In this document: positions 31,801-44,602 of the stretch, piece after piece | Layout: each line of letters begins with the position of its first letter | How positions within the stretch are numbered: the stretch's first letter is position 1 | Program-made: the position numbers and the translations under genes | Notes under the pieces: model-generated | Databases searched by the model: none | Told to the model about the DNA's origin: nothing | What the model saw: only the letters and a program-made list of their open reading frames with translations | NCBI GenBank assembly: GCA_021613335.1 | Contig: JAJTWR010000446.1 | Location: 311,501 to 375,500 of the forward strand | Direction of reading: 5' to 3' | Length of the DNA stretch: 64,000 nucleotides | Origin: Whitmania pigra | Lineage: Eukaryota > Annelida > Clitellata > Hirudinida > Haemopidae

Positions 31801-34191
31801 ATTGGAGGTTGTCCAGGAAATAATATCGTGAAGGCAGTCCGACAAACGACCAACAAGGGTAGGGGCATCTTCAAGTCTGGAGTTGCCGTAGATCTGAATG
31901 TCATCGGCATACTGATGACTAAAAAGTCTATGTTTGGAGATGATGCTTTCAATGTCAGCCACATATAATGTGAACAATATTGGTCCCAAGACAGATCCCT
32001 GGGGAACGCCCGATTGCACAAGATGGGTGGGACTACCAGATTGTGACAACACTATTGTCTCATGTCGTTCCGACAAATAATTTCTGAACCACTGCAGTGC
32101 ATTGTGACGAACTCCAAATGTTTCATGCAGCCTGGCGATGAGGATGTCATGGTCAACGGTGACAAAGGCCGCTGACATGTCCGGCAGAAGGAGGAGGGAG
32201 ACCCGACCTGCATCAAGTGCCATGCGTATGTCAGACACAACCTTCAGTACGGCGGTCTCAGTGGAGTGATGCGGTCGATAGGCAGACTGTGTGCTGGGAA
32301 AGAGAGCATTACTGTTGAGGTAGAACAGGAGGCATCTAAGTACGAGTCGACTACAATATCAACACTACAATATAATGTGACTTAGAGCTACAAAATATTA
32401 GGGGTACCGAAAAGTTCTGCCCGATTTTCTTTAACCAAACTAAAACGCGTGATTGACATCTAGTTAAATGTTTTCAAGGTCAAATCAGATGCCGGACACT
32501 CAGTTCAACCTCAGATTTAGTTAAATCTACTGCTGCTGATAGTTTTGAGCACATTTATATCCCATGGAAAACAAAGTTTCAAAGTGAATCATATGCATCA
32601 CCTCATGAATTCCACAAAGGTAGCAATCCAACAACTGCAGTGAAAAACATAATCACTATCCAAAAGGTGTGAGTGTTAGAAACTGATGTAAATGGTTTTT
32701 AGATTTAAAAATGACTTTAAAATTTCGACCTTACTGATGAGCCTCAATCGGGAGACCCAGCCTTTTGGATGATGAACTTTTGAAAGCTTCGGTGGAAGAA
32801 GATCCTTGACAAACAATCAGAACATTGTTCCAAAGACTTGATGCACCTTGGTCTATTGCTTTGGAGCATTTGAAAAAGATTGGAAATGTGTATAAAGAGG
32901 ATATGAGTTCCTTATGAACTCTCTCCAGACAACAAAACAATGGCGGTAACAACTTTCAATAGTCTCCTTTTAAGGAATGAATTCTGCCAAACAAACTCAA
33001 GAAAAAATAAAGTTGGGAAGTTCTTCACGATCCATGCTTGCCAGATCTTGTTCCGTCAGATTTTCACTTATTTCGTTCTTTAGAGCATTTCATCAGTGAA
33101 AAAATATTTATTAATGTTCATGAGATTGAAGAGGAGTTTGATTACTTTATTTCTTTCAAAAATCTTAATTTTTGAAGGGGGAATTAAAAAGCTCTAAAGT
33201 AAATGGACAAAGGTTATATCTAGTGATGGTGACTATTTCGTTAAGCAATAAAAAATTTTCAGTAATACTTCTTTCAATTATTATTCCTAACAAAAATTGG
33301 GACAGGACTTTCCGGCACCCCTAATAATGCTATGTCAGAGCTATTAGGAAAAAAAGATTTATATTGTTTTCTTTTTTTATTTAATCGGCTGGCTTGATTG
33401 GTCGGTTGAATAGATTATTGAGTGATAGCATGCACGTTAATATAATTTGTGTGAAATACTAGTTGAGGCTGGTCTGCTACACCAAGAGATGTAATGCAGA
33501 AAGTATTACCTATTGCCTTAGTCAATATATTTTTTTTATCTATGAAACATTATTATATTATAAGGCCAAATTGATATATATAATACATATGTATTTCCAT
33601 AGAGAAAACAATTTACAGAATACCAAACAGTACAGAAAATAAGCAAGGGTATAAAGACTGAGATTTTCAGCATCACCAGCAACTTAATAAGAAGGCAAAA
33701 TGTTTCAGAAAGTGCTATTGTTAATTTCTTTCAGTAAAGCAAAACAATTTTTAGATAATGTCTTTATGTCTCAGACTTTAATAAAAAGCATTTGTGGTAA
33801 GTGCTATGCTTACTCAGAGCATTCCTGCAACAGGTATATGTGTCAAGTTCAAAAACTAGTTTGTACTCCCTCAAACACCCTTAAGGATGAGCACTGTAAA
33901 ATTGGTTCACATAAAATGCTTCTGATGCTAAATGATTGGTCTTATATAGAGCAACAGCAAATGGAAGCAACTAATGAAGGCTCACCCAAAAGTCCCCTGT
34001 CCAATTTTCTTCAGTTTTTCATACTTTTCATTGACATCAGGACACAAAGGAAATTCAAGGCCCTCATATTTCAACCTCCGAGAACTTCTTATAGGTCCTC
34101 CTGCTTTCTCCTTGTTCTCTTAATTCTTGCCTAAGTTGCTGTGAGCCTGATTGTTCGAAGCATTGGTGTTTCCAACTTCGGACATTGTATT
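28840..34191 (-). CDS. Cdk9: CDK9, cyclin-dependent kinase 9 (P-TEFb catalytic subunit)
   Basis: Exons on the minus strand: 34191-33986, 30657-30576 and 29793-28840. P-TEFb phosphorylates the RNA polymerase II C-terminal domain and elongation factors in the nucleus. The glycine loop (KIGQGTFG) closes exon 1 and GEVF is restored across the splice. Exon 2 holds the ATP lysine (VALKKVLMENEKEG). Exon 3 starts with FPITALREI, the CDK9 PITALRE signature, then HRDMKAAN, DFGLARAYS, the T-loop NRYTNRVVTLWYRPPE and the C-terminal NYERVF typical of CDK9. The kinase domain is intact. One oddity: from the ATG at 34185 the frame meets TAA after 21 codons (MSEVGNTNAS...), before the kinase domain, and no ATG lies between it and the glycine loop. 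An unseen 5' exon, another splice form or an assembly error must be considered. Confidence 0.93.
30690..30850 (-). repeat. ATG/ATC and AAT microsatellite cluster in CDK9 intron 1
   Basis: ATGATG runs face ATCATC runs around 30715-30770, giving an inverted pair able to form a hairpin, followed by AAT-rich repeats. It lies just upstream of CDK9 exon 2, next to the LINE tail. Confidence 0.85.
30862..32346 (-). mobile_element. 5'-truncated L2/CR1-like LINE in CDK9 intron 1
   Basis: Minus-strand frames 32238-31408 (MSAAFVTVDHDIL, GVPQGSVLGPILF, HQYADDIQIYG) and 31353-31057 are nearly identical to the LINE at 20637-23430, with the same 3' hairpin and TGTAAA tail at 30862-30915. The 5' end is cut near 32346 inside the RT. 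The catalytic FDTVDHD motif reads FVTVDHD here, so it is dead. Confidence 0.88.
32401..33321 (+). mobile_element. Decayed mariner element in CDK9 intron 1
   Basis: Inverted termini GGGGTACCGAAAAGTTCTG and its partner at 33300-33321 are flanked by TA on both sides. The plus strand between them holds broken mariner transposase pieces: DEPQSGDPA, DLVPSDFHLFRSLEHF and EIEEEFDYFIS. At 921 bp with many stops it is defective. Confidence 0.8.
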
Positions 34192-36330
34192 CTGGAAACA
34201 ACAAATAATTCAACATTCTTTACGAAATGCTTTTAAAAATTGATAAAGCAAAAAATTCTTCAAATAATTATTGAGGTTATCCAGTCAGAACTTCATTATC
34301 CTTGTTGGTGGGTATCCAGTTCAACTTATCAAAACCTTTATTTAAAGCCTATGAATATTTCATCTGTTATTAGTAATTAATCCCAAATAAGGAATCAGTC
34401 TTTTCAATGTCTAAATTGTTTCCTCATCTTCTTAACTATAATTCTTACAGCCAACATACTCAGATTAGCTCATACAAGAATATAGCTTCCTCAATCAAAG
34501 TTTATCCACAATTGTCATAGGTTTCATAAAAAAAAATGATTTCGAAGAATTTACAGCAATTATTTTCAAAAGCAAAAAAAATGTATTTTACTAAACATAT
34601 TTAAACATTGTAACCATTTTTACAAAGTTAATTAAGCAGTAAAATTGATTTTTGCATTTTAAAATGTTGCCCGCACATGGCAGTTGTTTTTTGTTCTTGA
34701 CCTTGTGGCATTGAATCAAGGCTGCCCCTTATTTGGCCTAATCACATCCCTACTGTGCCATTGCCAAGAAATTTTTCAAAGATATCTCTTCCCTTGCTAC
34801 ACTTTAAATTATGTATTTAATACCTGTAGAAATCTTTGGAATATCCAAAATCATCATCATCCCCATTGTCAAAACAAGGATGTACAAACAGTCCGTCTTC
34901 TCCGTTCCAGTCAGATTCCGCATCAGCTTACCATTCCAGTGAACCACTGAGATCAGAATTTGATTGAAATGTTGAAAAATTTTGTTTCTAATGTTGGATA
35001 GCCTTGTCCAACAGCCATAGAAGTCTCAACAATGATCATTAAAGAAGGCCTGTTGCTCATTCTAGTTCTATCAAATGTAGATGGCAGCCGTGTCCTCCTT
35101 GTTGGAAAGAAGAGCAGTGCTTGTTCTTGGCCCTAGGTAATGATTTTAAGGCTTAACCTGGCTTTCTTCTGACTCACTGGTATGCTACTCTTTAATCTCA
35201 AACAAGCTAACTTTATCAGATTGGGATTGGCTTAGTCATTTTTAAAATATCTCCCTTTTCTCACTCTGCTTTTATTCTAGCAGTACATTGTCAACTCTGA
35301 CCATCCAGCCTGGTCCTTATTATTTTTTGGCGATTCCAGATCGTCTTCATCATTCTCAACGAGCTCCATGGCTTCAGCATAAGTAATGTCAAAGTGTTCT
35401 TCCATTACAGCCGAAAATGTAGTTTCAATTTTCTACAGTCTCGTAGAATAATTGCTCAAGTTTTTTGATAGAATTTTGATTATACATGAGTTGAATTTTA
35501 GCTCGCAATCAAAAATCCTCGACTCTATCAATAATATGAGTTGCTTTCTGATATCCTCTTTCAGAAATTTGTGGAGGTGTAGAAGGTAACCCAGGACCTG
35601 TTTCCATGATATCAATTTATTTCTTTCAATCAGAAGAGACAAATTTGTGAATGCAATGCCATTTTAAAATACTTAGATCTTCAATTATGTATAATAATTC
35701 AATATGATAAAGAAAATGTTAAATAAGGCAACGGTAGAAATTTTATTTTAAAATGCAAGATGGTTACTAAATTCTAGAACATTTATTTATTAGAAGATTT
35801 ATTACAAAATGTCCAAGAATTTCGTGAAGAAAATTAACTATCTAAATAAATATACTAAAAACTATTGTTTGTTATATGTGCAATTACATTTACATTTAGT
35901 AAGTTATCAAAGCAATCAGAATTTTATTAAAATATCAAACATTTATATGAGCCTTGGTTTTTCTACAAAACCTAATTTTCATTGGAAACAAAAACTTTGT
36001 GGAGCAACCTCTATTGTCCTATCCTGCTCATGCATGTATATGCTCATATATATATATATATAACTATATATAACTATAGAACTGGTCTGAGGGCAGACAA
36101 AAACATCATAAAACTTTGAAAATAAGGGCCACCTAAAAACCTAATCACCAACATTCAAATTTGGATATGACAAGATTGCATGTTTATACATTAAAACATT
36201 AAACATTGCATACGTAATAAACAACCTATATGGTTGCTTAACTCTATAACAAATTAACCCAAGTATTCTCATCCAACAAATGACAAGTCTTCACAGATTA
36301 AACCAAACATTCCCATCTGTATGACAAAAA
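34192..36330. other. AT-rich spacer upstream of CDK9
   Basis: No gene is recognised. The CDK9 promoter and any 5' exon should lie here. There is an AT dinucleotide run at about 36047-36062. The stretches 34680-34950 and 35030-35400 have broken open frames that look like decayed repeats without an identifiable family. Confidence 0.4.
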
Positions 36331-36475
36331 CATGGGCGTGAAGGTTAGCCGAATGGGTTACGTGCCTGCATACGGCGGTAATGACAACAGTTGTAATGTG
36401 TCGTGTTCGAAACCCAGCCTGCACTGCCGCCAGCGCCCTTGGGAAGGAACGCTATATAAATAAAGTTACAAAACA
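36331..36475 (+). mobile_element. tRNA-derived SINE
   Basis: The head has tRNA-like internal promoter boxes: box A-like GTTAGCCGAATGGG and box B-like GTTCGAAACCC, about 55 bp apart. It is followed by a body (CTGCACTGCCGCCAGCGCCC) and an AT-rich tail with AAATAAA. A second copy of the same body lies inverted at 43064-43205, which supports a dispersed family. Confidence 0.75.
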
Positions 36476-39400
36476 AGATGAAAATGAAAAAGATTCAAAA
36501 AAACAATTAACAAACATAATTGGGGATATAGAAGAAATTGAAAAGATGATCAATAAAGCTGATATAATTAGGACATAGAAAATGAATAGGTTCTTCAGCA
36601 AAATTCAAAAAGCTAAGGGAAAATATCATTACATGCACAAAAATGTGCATCTAAACTAAACCACTAAAGATTTTGTGTTGGAATTAACCATGACAAAATT
36701 CCCCATTGATTTTTACCATGCTGAAAAATTTAACCCAACAGTGATAGCAGCAGTAACACTGTGTAATAAAAATATCCATTACTCTTTCTGTTTCTACTAA
36801 AATATTACAGAATTGAAAGAAACATTGTATCATACATTAATCAATTACATTACCCAGCAGTGACAAAGTTGACTTATCGTAAAGTTTTATAAAATTAAAT
36901 GCAATTTTCAATATTATTAAAGCTAATTTAGATGGTTTTGACTAATAGCCATTCAGTAAAACCTCAAGTAATTGATTTGACAAAAAAGTGCCAATATTGT
37001 AATGGAAATGCGGATATGCAGGTAAACTAAAGTAATTAAACAATTTAAAAACCAGAAACGAACCCGAACCAGTTAACCCTTTTATCGTAAATGTTTACAC
37101 CGACATTTTTAATCAGCCTTATAATAATGCTAATATAATTATTGTGGATATAGCACCCGTCAGGAAGAAAAATTTCAAAATATTTTTTGAGTTTTTTTAA
37201 TGAATTAAATTTTCTGGTCTATCTTAAGAGTCATGGCAAATGACCATCTAGTGTTTTTTAGTTGACAAAAAAAAATCGTTTACGTCTCTTGCCATAAATA
37301 ACTCAGAAAAATAATTGTATTTGTTCACAGCCTATTAAGTTTATTGCAATTTTTAAGCAAGCAAAGCAAATATACTTGTAAATTTAAACAGCCGGACCAG
37401 CCCCGGATTTACTCCAGTGCAGTATAGTGGCAGATTTAGTGGGGGATCGGGAGGCATGTCCTCTCTATGATTTGGAAAGTATAAGAAAAATTAATTGAAT
37501 TTATAAAATAAAAGTTATTACAAGATACAATTATTTAAATCTGTTTTAATTTAAAATTTGTTTAAATTGTTACTATGATTTACTTTGGGCGAAACTCTTA
37601 GTGTCTTAGATCCGCCAATAGTGCACTGGAGGCCGTAATTCTCTGCGCCAGTCCCGCTGCCATATTCATATCACAAATAGGGTTTCTTCTTTTGGAGGAG
37701 GCCAGGGACGTCATTTCAGCTTTTTTTCTAAGTTCCCTATCAGAACTTGGGGAGATAACTTTTTGTTTTAGTCTAAAGTCCTACAACCCTCCATAAATAC
37801 CGTCCCTGGTGGAGGCCCCTATGCAGTGGCACATCCAGCCATAATCCAGCACTGAGTCCAACTTTTTTCATGAGAAAGATCGCAGAAAAGATCTGGATTT
37901 GCAAGGAATATAAAATCGTAGAGTTTCACTACTGTAACCCCTTTAACGTTCAGTCAGATTTTGAAGTCATGGTAATGGCGATCATTTCTTTGGAGAAGTA
38001 ATATTTTTAATGGCAATTTTGAAAACTACTCGAAACTTTTTACTGTAAATACTGGAAAAGGTGGTTCCATTTGGTGAATTACTAAATCGATATTATCAAA
38101 ATAACGAGTTAACTCGGAGCAGAAAAGTTGAATGACGAGTTTACTCGGGTTTGCCGTTTAACTAAGGACGAAGACCGCTACAGAGGTTAACTACAGTTCG
38201 TAGAAGACTTTACTTAATTAACATAACGCAACACAACATTAATTTACAGTGGTTTAAAGAGACTAATTTCTGTGTGATAAACCACTCCTACTTTTTTAAT
38301 CAATATCCAAATATCGATAGTCGTATTTTAAATACTTACGCCGAATCTAAAAATTGCAGAACCTCCAAGAAAAATTTTATCTATATTTTATATGAAAAAG
38401 TCTTTTGAAACGAGTCGTTATACAAAATCTTAATAATATTAGCTTATATCTAGTTGATGTCAGCATTTAAAAAAAACGTTTTTGTTGTAATTCCATGCTT
38501 TCTGGCCCTATCCTTGCAGTTGACCAACGTATCTGAAAGAAGTTTAAAATCCTGGCTACAATAAATATTGCACGTGACGTAATAGTTTAAGATCCGGGCG
38601 GACCGTAATAAATCTGTCTGGTTCCTGGCCCCCTCTCTCGACAGCCCCGGTTATAGGCTAGGTCAGAGGTGTCGCAATGACTTTCAGATATTGACCGCGA
38701 CATTTACGACTATGTTAAAATCTATACTAATTGCAATTTGAAACATTTTTTGTTGTTAGTCTAAATCCAGGACTGAAACCGACGATCCTCACCAGGAAGA
38801 GCTCTACCAAAATGCAGGAACTCTACTGTCATCTAGTGATGACATGAACCTTAGTCTATAACTACTAACCAGTTATTTGAATTTCAATGTTGTTAGTTTA
38901 AGTTAGTTTTAGTTATTTTAGTTTTTTATAATTTAATTTATAATTTAAAAGTTGAAAGTTCAACAATGAAAGGCAGTGTGCGCTTTATTCAAATCACTAA
39001 ACAATGTAGAAGGCAACAAATTAGTTTCGGGGTTATTCAACACTTTCGACAAATATTTGCTTCTAAGTAATTTAAACAGAAAAATATTATTCTTGTGGTT
39101 TACATCACAGTACTTATGGTAACGCATTATAAAAGACATTATAAAGACTTCACCAGAGAAGACCTAAACTAATAGAACGCCATAGTAACTTATTGATCAT
39201 TTATTTGAATGTCGGATCCAGCAGTAGCTGAATTGGCTAGCACTCTTGCAGAACCTATTCGTGTTGGTCTGCAAAGTCCAGTTACGCAACATCTGACCAG
39301 CACAGAATTCATGATTGCGTAATGCAGGCATTCAGGCAGTCCTCTTCTAACAAAGCAACTCGGCTTGCTGGTGTTATTGCCCTCATGCCATCTTTCTTAT

Positions 39401-39713
39401 GGATAGCCAATTATTTGGTTTCCTACGATGTTATAAATAAAACATAGTCATTATATGGGGAATAACTTTTTCTAGACCAGAACAGGATTGGTCAAATATT
39501 CACCAATGAGAGATGACTTGCTTGCTTGCATAAAATGGATGACGTAATTCTTCTCCTGTGTCCTCTCTCTCGTATATTGTAGCTTAACCTTCGTTCGAGT
39601 TCCTTCGTAGCTCAACTTGCGTCACGTGTGCAACTGCACACAATAGAATAATTACTTCGTTTTGCGGAACTTCGTTTTTATGCATTTTATTTATTTTATT
39701 ACAGAATTTATCA
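36476..39713. other. Repeat-rich spacer between SINE and bZIP gene
   Basis: AT-rich and without coding potential. Around 37380-37860 there are several GGATTTA, GGCAGATTTAG and GATCCGCCAATAGTGCACTGG fragments that resemble ends of short non-autonomous DNA transposons; 53400-53470 has a related piece (AGATCTGCCACTGG). The last 150 bp should contain the bZIP promoter, where no clear TATA box stands out. Confidence 0.35.
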
Positions 39714-40195
39714 TGAATTCTAGAAGCGATGGTCAGGAATCTCAAGAACAAACCTTCGGCAATCATTTCATCGAAAGCGGTGCCTCTTACAACAACGTTT
39801 ATCCTCTTCCAAAAGTCGAATACTTCCAACCTATGGGAATACCTACATCCCAATACAACATGACATTTTCAATCAATCCAAGTTCAGAAAATCGCAGCGA
39901 AACACCTCCATCTTTCGAATGTTCACAACAACTCAAGAAGAAGGCATGCGTTCCTGTGCCAGAAGACAAAAAAGATGAAGCTTATTGGAACAAGCGACAT
40001 AAAAACAACGAATCTGCACGAAGATCCAGAGAGCAGAAAAAGGTGAGAGCTGCCAAAGTTGCAGAAGAAATAGCAAATGTTAGACTCGAAATTGCACAAT
40101 ACGAACAGAAACTGATGATGGCCAAGCATGAACATGATTATTACAGCAAAGAATATCAAAGACTTTACGCGATGCTGTGTTGCAGGACAACCTAG
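39714..40195 (+). CDS. PAR/NFIL3-like bZIP transcription factor, single exon
   Basis: 160 codons from the ATG at 39714 (the upstream in-frame ATG at 39662 adds 17 hydrophobic residues unlike a nuclear protein). The C-terminal half is a bZIP: KKDEAYWNKRHKNNESARRS, where DE-YW and the basic-region KNNxxARRSRE match PAR (HLF/TEF/DBP) and NFIL3/CES-2 factors. A heptad helix follows to the C-terminus (IANVRLEIAQYEQKLMM). The leucine positions are weak for a zipper (V, I, Y, M), so partner choice may be unusual. The N-terminal half is Ser/Asn/Pro-rich with no recognised domain. It has no intron, unlike the other genes here, which suggests a retrocopy or a compact gene. AATAAA lies at 40324-40329. 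Confidence 0.75.
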
Positions 40196-40323
40196 CCTAT
40201 TTGAAATGAATTTTAATCTTAAAATGATTTGTCTCGTTGAGCCTCGTTTATACATTCAATCTCCCAGATGCTTGTTATTCGGAAGTTGTGTTATTCATGA
40301 TCGTAAAGCAATATTCTGTTCTA

Positions 40324-40329
40324 AATAAA
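40324..40329 (+). terminator. Candidate poly(A) signal, bZIP gene
   Basis: AATAAA 129 bp past the TAG, with a second at 40343-40348. Confidence 0.45.
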
Positions 40330-40349
40330 TAATAATATTTTGAATAAAA

Positions 40350-43300
40350 TATTTTATATGCTATAAAATATCAACTTTTCATTTATTAAATATTTTATTA
40401 TCATTACATGTTTTATTTGAAAGAAAAATGCGCCATGAGAAGAACAATAATTGAATAACTCAATAGTCATTAAACTAATAAAATAAATTTTAAAAAAAGT
40501 GTCAAATTGATTAATTAATAAATAAAGCGTCGATGGCAGGGATCAAAACTGCATCCCCGATATCGCCCACAGCAACCTCAGTCGAAATCGTTTTGGCTTT
40601 CACAAAGTATGTATGGAATGATGAATTGGTGAGTTCTTTTTGTGAAGTTTAAATTGCATAAATTGGTATTTAGCGGCTAATCATCGTCCGCTTATGAAGT
40701 CTAATAATACATAAATTAAAATCTATCATTTTTAGGTGGTGGATCATGTGCCTGCCGGGAGTTCAGGCATTTCCTGATAAAGAAATGGACTTTGCTGATA
40801 TGTGTTTACATGTAGCAATAAGCCTCACACTTTTGGTAAGTACATTTGTGGCAATGAACAGTCAATCAATCTTATCTGTTTCTTTTCTATGCTGCAGGTA
40901 TTGGTAACTAAGGCACTGACTAGTGAGTTTTTCTCTATTTTTGTTCCACCCAATTTACTCTTGAAGGTCTTTATATTTATAAAAAAGTTTATGAGGACCA
41001 CTGTTATGTCAGTCCCTTCTTCGTTCTAGCTGATCGAAAAAACTAGTAATAATGATCTCATGGTTTGTACAAGTCCTAAAAAGTTTTAAATTACCAAAAG
41101 TCGGATTTTTTAGTACTAAAAAATGATAAAGGTTAAAAAATTAATAATAATGTTCATAAGTTTTATTGAAATAACAATTAGCGTGTTACTGTCTTATGTC
41201 TAAATTATACAAAAATGAATAATTATAATCTAGATATTGTTATTTTTGTTACTAATGTTGGTCCTAAAAAATGTAGTAGAAGGTCCTAAAAAGTCCTAAA
41301 ATTTGGTTTTGGTGACTCAAAAGCTGTAGAAATTCTTTCCTTAGAGAAAGACTTAGAGTTGGTTTTTTGTTTAAACAAATTGATATTATGAACTTTTATG
41401 TGTTATTATCTTGTATTACACTTGAATAGCGAAAATCTAAATATCGTTATTTTTTTATTGTTGTTCCTAAAAATGGAGTAGAAGCTAAAAGTTTCATTCA
41501 CTGAAGTGGAGCTATCGGATGTCCGTCAGGTCGATAAACAGAAACTGACAACAAAGGGAAGCAGTCACTGGCCTTCTTATGGCCTGGACTGAAGTGATGC
41601 CAAATCACTTCTTTAAAATCATTTTCAGTGCCATGTTGCTGTCCACTTAACCTCCAAAGTGCGATCCTGCCTCTTGAGAGCATAGATCATGGCCGTGCTT
41701 GGTGTAGGTCTCTGATGATGTTCTCAAGGAACACTTTAAAGATGCCCCTAGTCTTCAAACGTTTTGGTCCTTTGAATCACCTTTAGAGGGGCTGCATCTG
41801 GCTGATTACCGGATGTCCGGTTTTTGTCTTGTTGTGTCCAACATTTACTGCCGGCTAGGAGAGGCACTCATTGGCCTTGTTATGCCGGTCACTGCTGCCT
41901 GGGCTGGAAAGCTCTCAACATTTTCTTCATGTTGCATGCCACCTGCTTTATATCTGCAAAATTTGACTATGAGAGGCCCTTGTTGGTCTTGTTATGTCAA
42001 TCACCTGCACCACAGTTGCCTATAGTGACCATGAAAGCTTTCAGGACGGGACTAATTTCTTTGTAGCTACAGCCAAAGATAGTCATTTTATGACTTGTGG
42101 TTTGGTCTGCAGTTCACACTGCATAATGATTTGGCCCTGTCATCCGGTGGATCATCGAAACCAGACACCGATGGCTTTCTCCGTCTTTCTTGCAGTGGTC
42201 TCTTAAGATTAATTCTGGCTCCTCGTATGCCAGATCCAGAATGAAGCTGCTCACAGATCCTTGTCATAGCCTTTGTTCTCTCTCGGCATGACAATCTTTT
42301 TGAGGAAATCGTAAGTCAACCTGCTGTCTATACTCCTTGCACCAACCTTGTTATGCCCTTCCAAGGCTTTTCACTAGTTTAATAGTGAAAAAATAGTGCT
42401 GCTCCACCACATCGAAGAACACATCCTTGTGCACCCAATAGCTATTCCAACCTCTAGAGGCAGCCACATTGTAGTGTATGACTTTGTGGAAAACTGCATC
42501 ATGAACCCATTAAAAGTATTCCTGAAGGATGTGAATAACGGGCTGAGGCACATGATAGGCCGCCAATGTTTTTCTTAGGAGCTAGTGTGGTTCTGACCCA
42601 CATGTTCGCTAGGTCCGGCCACACAACATACAAACTCAATCGATCCATATGAATCGATTCAGACCATTGGAGTCTTTCTGAATGAGGAAATGCAGCAGAA
42701 GAAGTTGGATTAGATCTTACTGTGTAATGTATAAAATCTCTCTTTTACCTTTTCTTGTTGGGCATATTTTATAACTGGTTTGCTAGTTATCAGAGACAAG
42801 GAGAAGATAGTGAGGATCAAGTCTGCGAATCCTGCAAAGGGTCACTTCAGCTGTGAGAGACTGGGAAGAAGTGAAAGATTCGTCATCCGCCAAAAATCAT
42901 ATAATCATTTTGTAACTTTAAGGGGGAGATATGTCATGGTTGGGTCTCTGAGACCACCAGACATGTCTCCTAGATTTGATATTAAGGACAATTTGTTTAA
43001 TAAACTGGTAGGCGTGGCTTGATCTTTTTTCATGAATTTTTTGTTTGTTTGTGATTGTAACTCCATTTATATAGCGCTCCTTCCCAAGGGTGCTGGCGGC
43101 AGTGCAGGCTGGGTTTCGAACACGACACAGTACGACTGTTGCCATTACTGCCGTATGCAGGCATGTAACCCATTCGGCTATCCTGCACTCCTATGTGATG
43201 TTTTTAGTCTAAGATTTTTAGCTTGTAAATAAAGCTTTAGTTCGAATTCCTTGTTTCTAGTAAAAAACTTGGGGTTGGTGGTAGCCACCTTATAGTTGGT

Positions 43301-44602
43301 GGATCAAGCCTGTTAAAGTATTCCTGAGGGATGTGACTAATGGGCTGGGGCACACGATAGGGTGCCAATGTTTTTCATGGGAGTTGGTGTGGTGCTGACG
43401 ATGTGCATTTGCTAGGCAAAGCCTCAAGACTTACAAACTCAGTTGGTTCCTCTTGGCTCAACGGATAGCTTCCCAGCTCATTGAGGTATGCTTAATATAA
43501 CCGGGTACACCTGTAATTCCTCTCTTTTGGACTGAAATGACCAGATACTGATTAGATATCGTGAACTCCGTGAGCCTCTAAGCCAGTGGCTCATGACCTC
43601 CTTCAGAGTTGCCAGGGGTCGCCTAAGACACATAGAATTTAATATTTTGTAATATATTACATTAAAAACCTTAACTTCTCATAATTTTTAACAAGATGAT
43701 TTTTATAGTGCAATCATTTTTTTAATGGCAATTTAGTGTTTGATCTTCTCAATAATTGAAATTGATGAAACAAACCCAAGATGTCTTAATATTTATGTGC
43801 CACAATTCAATGATGTGCGCAATTTACGGGAACCACATGAAATAATTTTACGCGTCGCTTACAAATGGTTTTTTGAATGCTGAAAATTCTATCAAAATAA
43901 GGTAATTTGTAGGGAAATTATTCATAAAAGCTGGGTATGTCTTTACACTATTTCTAGCACTACAGGTGAGCTTAGGTCAAGGCTTTGATTTAGAAGGTGG
44001 AGGTGGTTCCCTCTTGCAGATGGATGGAAAAGTGCCAGTGCTGAAAAAAGGTTATTCTATGATAAGGGAATTTCTCCTGAGTTTTCCAGTGATGGGGGCT
44101 TTTCTGTATTGTGAGGCATGAGGGTCTGTTCCCCTTTTGGAAAATCTTTATTTGTCTGAATGGCTCTCTGCTTGAGCATAGTTGCAAGGTTGTTCTGGAA
44201 TAGGATGAGGAATCAAGGGCTCTTTTGTTTGTTTGTTTGTTCCTATATTTATTACAGATGCTGCAGCTTTTTAATTATTGCTCAATGTCGAGTGACATGC
44301 ATGGCCGATGCAGTGCGTGCCTTGCCATTGTCTTGCATTTCTCAATCACAGGATGGTCTTCGTGAATCCTTCTGATCAGGTAGATGTCTGCAAGAAGATT
44401 TTGGTAACCCTGCAGTTGCTTAACAAATAGAGTCTGACCGAAAATGAAACCGATTTATGGTCGTAAGCCGTGAGATGAAGGTCATCCATGTCTTTGCATA
44501 TCTTTGTGCATGTTTAGCTTTTCATTTCCTCTCAAATCTATTATTGCTATTGAGAAGTCCAAATGCTTTTTTGTGAGTCACAATTTTTAAATTTGTTAAC
44601 AG
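40350..44602. other. Decayed-repeat region upstream of KEN copy B
   Basis: No intact gene is recognised. 41080-41300 repeats the phrase GTCCTAAAAA several times. 41500-42650 is less AT-rich and contains degenerate repeats with a shared CGGATGTCCG core (41516 and 41811). A segment of about 140 bp at 42518-42660 recurs directly at 43316-43450 (ATTCCTGA-GGATGTGA core). 43582-43660 has a hAT-like terminus (CAGTGGCTCATGACC and GGGGTCGCCTAAGAC). The missing N-terminal exons of the KEN gene should be in this interval but were not identified. Confidence 0.4.
43064..43205 (-). mobile_element. tRNA-derived SINE, second copy
   Basis: Inverted copy of the SINE at 36331-36475. On the minus strand it shows the same GCCGAATGGGTTAC box A region and the same GTTTCGAACACG-type box B region on the plus strand, with a few substitutions. 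Confidence 0.75.

Noticed and set aside
34684..34950. 88-codon ORF upstream of CDK9
   Set aside because: No domain, no splice context and low-quality composition; treated as decayed repeat.
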